Source: Gammaproteobacteria bacterium (GTDB lineage Bacteria; Pseudomonadota; Gammaproteobacteria; Competibacterales; Competibacteraceae). Taken from it: DNA of 64,000 bases. The notes under the pieces were generated by a model, which had not been told where the DNA came from, searched no databases, and saw only the letters and a program-made list of their open reading frames with translations. Made by a program: the position numbers and the translations under genes. Positions 26,976 to 34,209 of the stretch are shown here, one piece after another. The DNA is taken from positions 42,814 to 106,813 of the forward strand of contig JACKMZ010000011.1 of assembly GCA_024235135.1 (NCBI GenBank). Reading direction: 5' to 3'. The number at the start of each line of letters is the position of its first letter. Position 1 is the first letter of the stretch.

Positions 26976-27407
26976 ATGACTACTAAGGCATCTGAAATGG
27001 GGATTTTCCAGGCACTCTTTGAGCTCTTCGGAATCGTTTTTGTAAGGTTCCGTCCCTTACAGAGAATATGGGGCGTCTGGCTCGTCGCCGTGAATTCGGC
27101 CTGTTTGTTTTTCATCGGACACGTAGAGGCACAAGTCGCACTGGGCGCCGTAGGGGTCGCTGCACTCGCGCAAGCGATGATTTATCAACGCAAACGCTAC
27201 ATTCGGATCCTTGGGGCGACCCATATCATTTGGATTCCCATGCTGACGTGGATGACATTACGCCTTGAAACACTCCCAGCGTCGGAAACCGCCTTTCGTG
27301 TTTGGGTCATCTCGCTCATCGTTACCAACGCGATCTGTCTGACAATCGATGCCTGGGATGCGACGCGCTTTGCCCTTGGCGAGCGTCGACCACACTACGT
27401 ATGGTAA
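26976..27407 (+). CDS. Four-helix membrane protein, putative TetR-regulated
   Basis: A 143-residue protein with GGAGGA about 8 bp before its ATG. About four hydrophobic segments are visible: WLVAVNSACLFFIGH, VGVAALAQAMIY, GATHIIWIPMLTWMTL and WVISLIVTNAICLTIDAW. I do not recognise a named family, and no transport motif is evident. It lies directly behind the palindromic operator and overlaps the upstream open frame of the TetR gene, so the two are likely co-transcribed and auto-regulated, as in many small efflux or stress modules. Confidence 0.7.
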   Translation: MTTKASEMGIFQALFELFGIVFVRFRPLQRIWGVWLVAVNSACLFFIGHVEAQVALGAVGVAALAQAMIYQRKRYIRILGATHIIWIPMLTWMTLRLETLPASETAFRVWVISLIVTNAICLTIDAWDATRFALGERRPHYVW

Positions 27408-27450
27408 TCTTGCGGAATGCGGCATATTGACCGCTACCGCTGGAAATCAC

Positions 27451-28029
27451 GTGGACACTCGGGAAAAGCTTATTCACACCGCTGAGAAACTGATGTTACG
27501 AGATGGCTATTCCGCGACGCGCGTGGACGACGTGATTCGCAAGGCGGGGCTTAGTAAAGGCAGCTTTTACCACTTCTTTGACAGTAAGGAATCGCTGGGA
27601 CTCGCTACGCTGGAGCACTACTATGCCGATCGAGTGGGACGATTAGCTGCCGGCGCCTATGCCGCGGAAATAGACCCGCTCCAGCGAGCGCATGGCTTCC
27701 TTGAGTACGTATCTCAGGTCGCCCCGGACTTGTGGAAGGAGGGTTGCCTACTGGCCAACTTTGCGGCGGAAGCAGCCGGATCTAGCCGAATCATTTCAGA
27801 CGTGCTCAAGAAGCGCACCAGCGAATTGAGGGCGTTGCTAGTCGACTTGCTCCGTCCGCTTGCCACACCAGACGTCACCGCCGCCGACCTGGCGGACCAG
27901 TTCCTCGTTTGCATCGAGGGGTCCATCGTGCTGGCGCGCATATATAACGATCCTGGCTATCTGCAGCGCAGCCTCAAGCAATTCCGAAGCTGCTTTGACA
28001 AGGTAGAAGGCCAAGGCGGCGGCGCGTAA
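27451..28029 (+). CDS. TetR-family transcriptional regulator
   Basis: About 192 residues from GTG 27451 (VDTREKLIHTAEKL), which is where the family N-terminus normally starts; the frame is open further upstream inside the preceding gene. The helix-turn-helix is TRVDDVIRKAGLSKGSFYHFFDSKESLG, a textbook TetR recognition segment. The C-terminal ligand domain has the TetR_C pattern with LWKEGCLLANFAAEAAG and LADQFLVCIEGSIVLARI, typical of AcrR/NemR-like aldehyde or electrophile sensors with a reactive-looking Cys (EGCLLANF). It probably binds the 24-bp palindrome upstream of the membrane gene. Confidence 0.9.
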   Translation: MDTREKLIHTAEKLMLRDGYSATRVDDVIRKAGLSKGSFYHFFDSKESLGLATLEHYYADRVGRLAAGAYAAEIDPLQRAHGFLEYVSQVAPDLWKEGCLLANFAAEAAGSSRIISDVLKKRTSELRALLVDLLRPLATPDVTAADLADQFLVCIEGSIVLARIYNDPGYLQRSLKQFRSCFDKVEGQGGGA

Positions 28030-28058
28030 AGTCCAATACTATCTTCATTTTTGGCAAA

Positions 28059-28538
28059 CTAAATCAGTCCCTGTTCATTAAGTAAACCGCGATTTATAGC
28101 AATATCCTTTAACTTATTAATCTGCCATCTATGTTCTTCTTCGTATGCCTTTAGGTCTGTTACCGCATATGCCGCATATGAATAAACGCTCGCATAGGCA
28201 GCATATTCCGCTGCTTTTAATGCCATACCTGAAAGTGCTGCCGCTACACCACGACTTGTAGAAACAGCAGCACTACCGGAACCGTCAATGGAATTTGTGC
28301 CTTCATGGCTAGAAGCTTCCATTGCTACAAATTTTGCTGCCGAACTGAGTTCGTCCTCGTCCGCTTCGCCAATTAAATAGCGATTACCGACGTTCAAGGC
28401 TTTTATAATTGAATCTTTAACAAGTAAGTGTCGAACACGTTCTATACAGGCAATCCCAAACGCTACTCTCAAGTAGTAATTTTCTTTGGAATTTAAATTT
28501 ATTTTATCGGCAAGCTTTATAAGTTCTGTCGGATTCAT
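28059..28538 (-). CDS. Imm-5-like domain protein
   Basis: A 159-residue, AT-rich gene unlike its neighbours in composition. The N-terminal part has CIERVRHLLVKDS...IIKALNVGNRYLIGEADEDEL, and the second half is an alanine-rich helical run (AALSGMALKAAEYAAYASVYSYAAYA). This order resembles the Imm-5-like putative immunity proteins, which neutralise polymorphic toxins. No toxin gene is adjacent. It lies just inside the second MITE-like copy and faces the TetR gene tail to tail. The assignment rests on pattern recognition and is moderate. Confidence 0.5.
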   Translation of the reverse strand: MNPTELIKLADKINLNSKENYYLRVAFGIACIERVRHLLVKDSIIKALNVGNRYLIGEADEDELSSAAKFVAMEASSHEGTNSIDGSGSAAVSTSRGVAAALSGMALKAAEYAAYASVYSYAAYAVTDLKAYEEEHRWQINKLKDIAINRGLLNEQGLI

Positions 28539-28566
28539 ATTGAATTTCCTATTTTAATTCGCACAT

Positions 28567-28685
28567 AAAAAGGGGTCAGGTCTCGCATGATAACAACATG
28601 CCTTATTGCATTACCGGCTATCGCCAATTACATTCCGATCGGCTAAAAAACAAGTTAGTGCGATAATACGAGACCCGACCCCTTC
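28567..28685 (+). mobile_element. MITE-like element, copy 2
   Basis: Second copy of the element at 26756-26876, same orientation, with only a few substitutions (for example CCTTATTGCA for CCTTGTTGCG, and one change in the right terminal repeat). The two copies bracket a 1.7-kb segment carrying the TetR module and the Imm-5-like gene. Confidence 0.75.
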
Positions 28686-28830
28686 TTTGCGAAAAAGCAG
28701 GCGCCCCGGTTGTTGCCCCGCTGGATCAGGTGAAGGGGAATTGCCGCAAGCTGGAGTCAGGGCCGTCTCGGCATGGAGATTCAGTCCTGTCATTCAATGA
28801 GGCAAGCACGTGGTCTGTTCCCTATTATTC

Positions 28831-29286
28831 TCAAACAATTTTCCGTCCATTATCACTTTCCTTTGCGTGTTCCAGTACCTTGGGAAGCCGCTCCAGGATT
28901 TCCTTCTTAAGGCCAAAACCGATCATTACTCTCATGAACAACCCATTGAAGAGTCCATGAGTGCTATCGAATCCATCGTGTGTAACACAAAACTCTGTTT
29001 TCGAGCCAACAGCTTCAAGGCGATACGTAACGACGGTCGGCGAGTGGCTTGCGACGCTTTGCCATGAAAAGCGAAGCAAATTTGGCTTTTCGATTGTTAA
29101 GACTTGGCAATCCACGTAGCCGCGCCAAAATAAGTTCGGCTTCGCGAGGTACTGAAACTTTCGCCCAACTTCTGGGACAAAGTCGGTGTGCATACACCAC
29201 TGAGAGATTGCACGCGTATCCGTAATTGCTTCCCATACCAAAGTTATGGGAGCATCGAAGATTGTAGCTAATTCAACAGTTGACAT
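28831..29286 (-). CDS. SRPBCC/AHSA1-like protein in terminal integron cassette
   Basis: A 151-residue SRPBCC-fold protein: VELATIFDAPITLVWEAITDTRAISQWCMH is the classic AHSA1-like N-terminus, followed by RFSWQSVASHSPTVVTYRLEAVGSKTEFCVTHDGF and a C-terminal long helix. The start codon lies about 20 bp after an attC core, with AGGGGG upstream, the usual placement of a cassette gene. No attC was found on its distal side, so it may be the last cassette or one whose attC has decayed. Ligand unknown. Confidence 0.75.
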   Translation of the reverse strand: MSTVELATIFDAPITLVWEAITDTRAISQWCMHTDFVPEVGRKFQYLAKPNLFWRGYVDCQVLTIEKPNLLRFSWQSVASHSPTVVTYRLEAVGSKTEFCVTHDGFDSTHGLFNGLFMRVMIGFGLKKEILERLPKVLEHAKESDNGRKIV

Positions 29287-29304
29287 ATTGAAGAAATACC
29301 CCCT

Positions 29305-29403
29305 GGCTAACGCCCACGCTCAGGGGCGTTTGAGGTGATGGACGTTTTTGCAATAGCAAAAATGGCCAGCAGGTCAAACGTCCCTTGCAGCGTGTTGTTG
29401 GGC
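29305..29403 (-). other. attC recombination site
   Basis: A 99-bp imperfect palindrome ending in core GTTGGGC (29397-29403), with GGCTAAC at the other end. The arms CACGCTCAGGGGCGTTTGA and TCAAACGTCCCTTGCAGCGTG pair well. It separates the SRPBCC and VOC cassettes. Confidence 0.85.
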
Positions 29404-29428
29404 ATCAACACTCCCAAGCCAAATACCT

Positions 29429-29938
29429 TCATTCTTGATACTGCTGGTATAGCTCACGCGGCCAATAGCGCACCGGCTCAACTTCATCGACCTCGATAAG
29501 TTCTGCGCGAATTTGCTCATATTCGTAGCAGTTGAGCTCAAAATTGTTGCCCCATGGGTCGGCGAAGTTATAAGCCCAGCACATGTCAAAGTCCACGACA
29601 TCATTGATGTGAAGGGGCTGGCCAGATGGACTGTTGATGCCGTTGGGGAGCGACCGAGCGAAAGCCTTGAAGCTTTCCGCATCAAGGCTGAACGCGACCC
29701 CGGTAACTTGCGGAGCCAGAGGGTGCCCGTCGCTTGCTTCAAACAACGCGAGCATGGTCTTTCCGCCATCTGCCGATATTTGAAGCGGACCGCCTTCAAA
29801 CCCCTTTGCCCAGAACTCAAATTTTTCGACGGCTTCAAAGCCTAAGTGGTCGGCGTACCACTTCGCTGCCGCTTCTCGATCAGGCACGCGAATATGAACG
29901 TGATCCAGACGCCCCATTCGAAATTTCGTTTGGCTCAT
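29429..29938 (-). CDS. VOC-family (glyoxalase-like) protein, integron cassette
   Basis: A 169-residue vicinal-oxygen-chelate protein: MGRLDHVHIRVPDREAAAKWYADHLGFEAVEKF at the start, and a second module ending WAYNFADPWGNNFELNCYEYE. His (DHVHI) and Glu (NFELN) can serve as metal ligands. The family includes glyoxalases, dioxygenases and resistance proteins; the reaction here is unknown. It is flanked by attC sites at 29305-29403 and 30035-30133, so it is a mobile cassette. Its stop lies 25 bp from the distal attC. Confidence 0.85.
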   Translation of the reverse strand: MSQTKFRMGRLDHVHIRVPDREAAAKWYADHLGFEAVEKFEFWAKGFEGGPLQISADGGKTMLALFEASDGHPLAPQVTGVAFSLDAESFKAFARSLPNGINSPSGQPLHINDVVDFDMCWAYNFADPWGNNFELNCYEYEQIRAELIEVDEVEPVRYWPRELYQQYQE

Positions 29939-30034
29939 GGTGCCCCCAATACTCGATATCGAGTTACTCTAACTGGCGAGGTCTCTGCGCAATGAACCTG
30001 CCGACACACAATTTTGCACAACATCCCGCTTGAT

Positions 30035-30133
30035 GCCCAACGACTGAGCTAAGCCGACACCCGCCGCCACAGCCCTAAAATTAAACCAAAAAAGCTCGAC
30101 GGCGGGTGGTCGGCCTTGAGCGACAAGTTAGAC
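30035..30133 (-). other. attC recombination site
   Basis: Cores GCCCAAC (30035-30041) and GTTAGAC (30127-30133) flank a 99-bp imperfect palindrome. Arms GACTGAGCTAAGCCGACACC and its near complement ending TTGAGCGACAA pair strongly. Confidence 0.88.
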
Positions 30134-30303
30134 CTGACGCCGGGAAACACCACGACTGCCACGCCCAAACTTGCCGTAAAACTGCGGACAAACCGAAAAC
30201 CGGAACGGCACAAAACCGAAACCCGCCCGCGCCGCAAACCGGTACCGCACCCGGTCAGCTGGAGCGATTTGTTAGACTGCGCTTTAGAAATACGAGAGGT
30301 TAG

Positions 30304-30567
30304 TTAATCGAATAAACCCAGATGCTCTTTGGCATACGCTTCGAAATCATCAACACCACCAATATAATTTTCATCAACGAAGATTTGCGGCACACTTTCT
30401 ACTGGCTTACCCACCGTTTTTTCTAAGTCAGCTTTACTTATACCTTCTGCGTGAATATCGACATAGCGATAATTAAAGTCATCACGCTTTGCTTTTAGTG
30501 TCTCCGCATGTTCTTTGGCGCGAACACAGTATGGACATGCTGGTCTTCCAAAAATAACTACAAACAT
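30304..30567 (-). CDS. grxA: Glutaredoxin 1 (GrxA-type), integron cassette
   Basis: 87 residues from ATG 30567, chosen because AGGAG sits 9 bp upstream and MFVVIFGRPACPYC is the GrxA N-terminus; two further ATGs lie within the preceding 9 bp. The dithiol site is CPYC at residues 11-14, with VPQIFVDENYIGG (cis-Pro and glutathione-binding loop). It reduces disulfides and ribonucleotide reductase using glutathione. It lies between attC sites at 30035-30133 and 30652-30742. A GTTAGAC half-core at 30271-30277, 27 bp beyond its stop, suggests the remnant of another attC. A core housekeeping-type gene as a cassette is unusual. Confidence 0.93.
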   Translation of the reverse strand: MFVVIFGRPACPYCVRAKEHAETLKAKRDDFNYRYVDIHAEGISKADLEKTVGKPVESVPQIFVDENYIGGVDDFEAYAKEHLGLFD

Positions 30568-30651
30568 AAGCATCATCTCCTTTCTGTTTTGATTTAAGCC
30601 CAGAAAATTAGAAAAATTCTGAACTGGTGGATGTAAGTTGCAATTTTGTCG

Positions 30652-30742
30652 GTCTAACGTCTGAGCTGACGGGCGCGGCGGGGAGTCAATTGGGCGAAGT
30701 CGCGGGCTGTCACCGCGTCCGTCGTCGAGCAACTTGTTGGCG
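30652..30742 (-). other. attC recombination site
   Basis: Core GTCTAAC (30652-30658) and a diverged opposite core at 30736-30742 enclose an imperfect palindrome (GTCTGAGCTGACGG against CCGTCGTCGAGCAAC). On the cassette strand it ends GTTAGAC just ahead of the glutaredoxin gene leader. Confidence 0.7.
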
Positions 30743-31126
30743 CATCATCAGCAAATGAACAGTGGCGTGGCCTTTGACTGAAGCACGGCCAAAACAAACC
30801 GCAAACCTGGCACAGCCTTTCACGTAGCAGCGTAAGCACATCTCTGGCTTGAAACTGTTGGGCTGGCGCGATTTTTTGGCGCGCGATTAGCGCGTTGGAA
30901 AATGACGCTGGCGACTGTCTCAGTTGGCACAATGGATCACGCATCAGCGCACGATTGTCTTTGGGCTGGCACGGCGAACACGGCACGGCTTTTCCCGCGC
31001 ATCAGCGCGGCGCACGAACCCAATATTTTCGATATTTGAATCTGGCACGGTTTTTTTCGCGTTAGCGCATGATGAAATCATCTTTATTCGGTCTTTGAAT
31101 CTAGTGGTGCTTATCGTCATTTAAAA
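30743..31126 (-). repeat. Apparently non-coding cassette of degenerate hairpin repeats
   Basis: This 384-bp cassette, between attC sites at 30652-30742 and 31127-31189, has no convincing gene. It contains about six degenerate units at roughly 30761, 30807, 30862, 30922, 30979 and 31042, spaced 46-63 bp. Each has the outline CTGGCACGG, a T-rich step, then a small GC palindrome such as GCGCGATTAGCGC or CGCATCAGCGC. GCGATTAGC also occurs at the tip of the neighbouring attC (31127-31189). Confidence 0.6.
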
Positions 31127-31189
31127 AGCCAACGCTTCGCTTGAGAGGCGCTGCGATTAGCAGCGTCCCTCTCGAAGCGATTGTTAGGC
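31127..31189 (-). other. attC recombination site
   Basis: A short 63-bp attC with GTTAGGC at 31183-31189 and a near-core AGCCAAC at 31127-31133. Arms CGCTTCG/CGAAGCG and GAGAGG/CCTCTC form a strong stem topped by CGCTGCGATTAGCAGCG. It is 3 bp beyond the stop of the 31193-31546 gene. Confidence 0.92.
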
Positions 31190-31192
31190 AAC

Positions 31193-31546
31193 CTAATTGC
31201 AGTAAGTTGTGTTGCCAATCTGCCTGCATGTGGTTCCATCAGAACCGTAAGTAGTGTTTCCGATTCTCCTCACGGTACTACCGTCGGAGTTATACAGAGT
31301 ATTACCGATTTGTCTGGAAGATGAGCCATCCGAGTTATAGGTAGTGTTGCCAATCCTTCTTGATGAGCTGCCATCGGAGCCATAAGTTGTATTACCGATA
31401 CCCCTATAGCTTGTTCCGTCCGATCCGTACGTTGTATTACCTATGCCACGGTACGACGTTCCTGGCTGGCCATGCAGATAATCCTCGGCATGCGCAATAC
31501 CCGAAAAGCCTAGTAATAATGCTGCTACAAGTATCAATTTCTTCAT
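31193..31546 (-). CDS. Secreted 15-residue tandem-repeat protein, integron cassette
   Basis: A 117-residue protein. AAGGAG lies about 9 bp before the ATG, itself about 24 bp from an attC core. Residues 1-20 are a signal peptide (MKKLILVAALLLGFSGIAHA). The rest is five copies and a part-copy of a 15-residue repeat with consensus RxIGNTTYGSDGSSx; each repeat keeps IGNT, Y and SDG. The last copy contains two cysteines, CRQIGNTTYC. Repeated NTTY/SDG units suggest a beta-solenoid or surface-exposed ladder; this is inference, and no enzymatic role is seen. The stop codon abuts the attC, as in a standard cassette. Confidence 0.85.
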   Translation of the reverse strand: MKKLILVAALLLGFSGIAHAEDYLHGQPGTSYRGIGNTTYGSDGTSYRGIGNTTYGSDGSSSRRIGNTTYNSDGSSSRQIGNTLYNSDGSTVRRIGNTTYGSDGTTCRQIGNTTYCN

Positions 31547-31568
31547 GATGCTTCTCCTTTCAGTTGTT

Positions 31569-31700
31569 GCCTAACGGGGCGGCGGATAAGCCGCGTAGGG
31601 AGAGAAAGCCGCAGGCTTTGTCGCCCGGAGTCGGCTTGATCCGCTGGTTGTGTGGCGCTTCGCGCCGCGCAAGCAGTGGATTTCAATCCGCCGCCCCGTT
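31569..31700 (-). other. attC site interrupted by a group II intron
   Basis: Starts with core GCCTAAC (31569-31575); arms GGGGCGGCGGAT and ATCCGCCGCCCC pair perfectly. The closing core is split: GTT at 31698-31700 is followed by the intron, and AGGC resumes at 33256-33259, restoring GTTAGGC. The site is therefore about 136 bp plus the 1.55-kb insertion. Confidence 0.8.
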
Positions 31701-33255
31701 GTCGCGGGCGCGAAGCGCTGGGCTTTACCCACAAGTTGGCGTGATGAGACAGAAGTCAGCCGAGGCCATAGTAGTCGTGCCGCCCTGGAGCGGGCGCGCG
31801 TGACGAAGAAGACCGGGCTGGCAAGGAATCAAGGCGGAGCCGTGGATGGCTCGCCTGTCACGACGAAAGACCCGCTCGGGGAGACAGGGGCGGCGCAGTC
31901 ACGCAAGCCAGCCTTGCACCGACGACGACCTGATGGAGCAGGTGCTGGGTAAGGAACCTGCGACGGGCATGGCAACGCGTGAAGGCCAACAAGGGTGCGC
32001 CCGGCATGGATGGAATGCGCATCGAGGACTTTCCGGTTCGCACGTTCAGGCTTGCCGGCGATCCGCCCAAACCCTGCGTGATGGGCGCCTACCGGCCCCA
32101 GCCGGTCAGGCGAGTGACGATTCCCCAAGCCCAGCAGCAGGGGCGAGCCTCGGCATTCCGACGGTGATGGACGCGTTATCCAACAAGCCATCGCGCAAGT
32201 CCTGGGCCGATTTTTCGATCCAGGAGTTTTCGGACTTCGGCTTCCGACAGGGCGCTCTCGCCCATGGAGCACTGAGGCAGGTACAAGCCCGCATCAGTGA
32301 CGGCTACCGCATCGCCGTCGATCTCTGGACCTGGCGAAATTCTTCGATACGGTTCCGGCACGATGTCCTGATGGCCGTGTGGGTCGCCAGGTGCAGGACA
32401 AGCGGCTGCTGGCATTGATCGGTGCGTACCTGCGGGCAGGTGTTCTGATTGGAAACCATCGAAGCAACGGCGATCGGCGCCGCAAGGCGGCCGCTGCTCC
32501 TTTGCTGGCCAATATCCTGCTGGATGACCTGGACAAGGAACTGGAGAGACGGGAACATCGGTTCGTCCGCTATGCCGATGACCTGCTACTGATCCTCGTG
32601 CGCGTCGCCGCAGTGAACGCGTCATGGCGGTGTGTCTCGCTACCTGACCGGCACGCTCAAATTGGTGGTCAATACGCGCACAAGGCCGCGTGGTCAAAAC
32701 CAACGACGGCAGTTTCTGGGTTTCCACCTTCCGGGCAAGACGTTGCGTTGGTCGAGCGCGCCTATCAAGACCTCCGGCACCGATTAGCAAGCTGACGGTT
32801 AGACTGGGGCTGCTCCATGGACTACCAGTTCAAGCGGCTTTCGAAGGCCGTCCGAGGTTGGATGGGCTATTTCGGCATACCTGGACTACTGGCAATCCCC
32901 GAGCTGGATCACTGGCTGCGGCGGCGCATCCGCATGGGCTGCACTGGAAACAGTGGCGCGGGGTGCGCAATCGCGTTCGCCAGCTGAGGGCTCTGGGGAC
33001 ACGGATACGGACCGCAATCTGGACGGGCATGAGCTCGAAGGCTATTGGCATCTGTGGATCGCTGGGTACCTGAAAACTGGGATGACCAATGACTGGCTGA
33101 AACGCCAGGGGCGATCAGCATTCGCGATCAATGGATGAACGCGCATGGCTATGCCTGAAATCGTCGTGTGTGCTCCTTCTTGTGAACCGCCTAGTGCGGA
33201 CCCGCATGCTAGGTGGTGTGGGGAGGAGCAGGCCGTTACCCGCCCTTACCCGATT
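31701..33255 (+). mobile_element. Group IIC (attC-type) intron, decayed
   Basis: An insertion of about 1.55 kb lies inside the core of an attC, with its reverse transcriptase reading opposite to the cassettes, as known for group IIC-attC introns. The 3' part after the enzyme (about 33175-33255) has the structured sequence with GTGGTGTGGGGAG and the closing CCCGATT usual at the 3' end of such introns. Only about 40 bp precede the region before the enzyme that reads ATGAGACAGAAGTCAGCC, so most of the 5' ribozyme (domains I-III) is probably missing. Exact ends are inferred. Confidence 0.75.
31926..33158 (+). pseudogene. Degenerate group II intron reverse transcriptase/maturase
   Basis: Homology to LtrA-type enzymes runs through all three frames: DDLMEQVLGKE, then VKANKGAPGMDGMRIEDFP, then GYRIAVDLWTW with SIQEFSDFGFRQGALAHGALRQVQ, then QDKRLLALIGAYLRAGVLIGN, PLLANILLDDLDKELERREH, and the catalytic RYADDLL (YADD at 32571-32582). 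The tail reads RAGDQ-like to a final WMNAHGYA and TGA at 33156-33158 in another frame. Several frameshifts and a damaged QGGPLSPLL segment rule out a functional enzyme. The intron is therefore probably immobile. Confidence 0.88.
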
Positions 33256-33436
33256 AGGCGCATATTTTCGAGATTGGCAACGAACTGCCTCCCACAACGA
33301 CATACAGCCTCAGCCGCTCCAGCGCATCTGTTGATCCCTCGCGAGTAACTACAGTGTACTTGTACGGCACCTCTCCGCCACCCTCGCCGGTTAGCCAAGT
33401 GGAATTTTTGATAGGTTTCCCCGCCACGCGCGGCAC
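33254..33436 (-). CDS. Small cassette ORF, possibly truncated
   Basis: A 60-residue reading frame ending in TAA that falls inside the split attC core (GCCTAAC), exactly as cassette genes often do. Composition of WLTGEGGGEVPYKYTVVTREGSTDALERLRLYVVVGG looks coding. An overlapping longer frame upstream (MFALIWPMVKHCKPGLKNSL) suggests the real gene began near 33506 and is frameshifted. I do not recognise it. No clear ribosome-binding site was found. Confidence 0.4.
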   Translation of the reverse strand: MPRVAGKPIKNSTWLTGEGGGEVPYKYTVVTREGSTDALERLRLYVVVGGSSLPISKICA

Positions 33437-33694
33437 AGCGAACCCGGAGCGAGTTTTTCAGGCCAGGCTTGCAGTGTTTAACCATTGGCCAAATCAGCGC
33501 AAACACTCAGCGGTTCATGCTCGTTGATAACGCGCATCCTTCCGCGCTACCGCAGCCAACTTTGTTTAGATGAATAATCCAATCACGCACGTGATAGCAG
33601 TGCATGAAGTAAGCAGGTCATCTATTTAAATACCCTATCTCGATCATTTTTGTGCGAAGACACCGGCATATACCTCCCGAATCCACTCAAGATA

Positions 33695-33955
33695 CTACCG
33701 TTGGGTTGATCGCTGTTGCACAGCTACTGCCCTGAAGTGAGTTGCAGATGCCGAGGTAAGTAGCGCCTCTCGGCTCTCAGCGGTGGCGGCCTGGCCTTTT
33801 CCATCTCCGCCAAAATTTCCAGGCCACTCCGTCGGCATTTCCGTTTCATAACCCGTGACTATCTCCGCCGTGGCGGCGCGGTTCGTGTTTACAACATCTG
33901 CAAAGTAATCGGACTCTTTTAAGGAGTCGCGCTCGAACTCTGATCTTGCACTCAC
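33695..33955 (-). CDS. Small cassette protein of unknown function
   Basis: An 86-residue ORF from GTG 33955 with GAGG about 14 bp upstream, starting 24 bp after the attC core at 33979-33985. The stop TAG overlaps a region with ACCCAAC (33700-33706 on the other strand), a possible start of its own attC, whose partner was not found. The protein is hydrophilic (SARSEFERDSLKESDYFADVVNTNRAATAEIV) with no signal or membrane segment. It is the cassette gene nearest the integrase, so it should be best placed for expression from an integron promoter. Confidence 0.5.
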   Translation of the reverse strand: MSARSEFERDSLKESDYFADVVNTNRAATAEIVTGYETEMPTEWPGNFGGDGKGQAATAESREALLTSASATHFRAVAVQQRSTQR

Positions 33956-33978
33956 TGGTTTGGTTTTTTCCTCTTAGC

Positions 33979-34075
33979 GCCTAACGGCCCGAATGAGCGC
34001 TGCTTAATTGTCCGTTCGATTCGGATCGATGAAACCACTCTTCGCTTTCATCGATTGTCGCTCATTCGGTGATAC
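33979..34075 (-). other. attC site nearest the integrase, with diverged outer core
   Basis: GCCTAAC (33979-33985) followed by GGCCCGAATGAGCG pairs with CGCTCATTCGG ending at 34069. The outer core is GTGATAC rather than GTTRRRY. An inner hairpin CGATGAAA/TTTCATCG is visible. With no gene between it and the attI region, it may be an empty or decayed first cassette. Confidence 0.7.
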
Positions 34076-34209
34076 GCCGGCGCAATTGCCGGCATATCAA
34101 GTGATTATATAGTTTCTTTATATTTAGCATAACTCTTACAACTTGACAATATATATCTGTTATAACTAGACTTTATTTGCTCTATATCTTTTTATCTTAA
34201 AATATTCAT
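34076..34209 (+). promoter_or_regulatory. Presumed attI region and integrase promoter
   Basis: AT-rich sequence between the first attC and the integrase ATG. TTGACA (34144-34149) with TAGACT 18 bp downstream (34168-34173) is a likely integrase promoter. CCGGC-AATTG-GCCGG forms a small palindrome at about 34078-34094. The attI core was not pinned down. Confidence 0.5.

Noticed and set aside
30654..30986. A 110-codon frame in the hairpin-repeat cassette
   Set aside because: It reads through the attC and repeat units, lacks a ribosome-binding site, and looks like chance.
31193..31546. Regular 45-bp repeats that could be taken for a CRISPR array
   Set aside because: The repeat period matches 15 codons in an open frame behind a signal peptide; there are no separate unique spacers.
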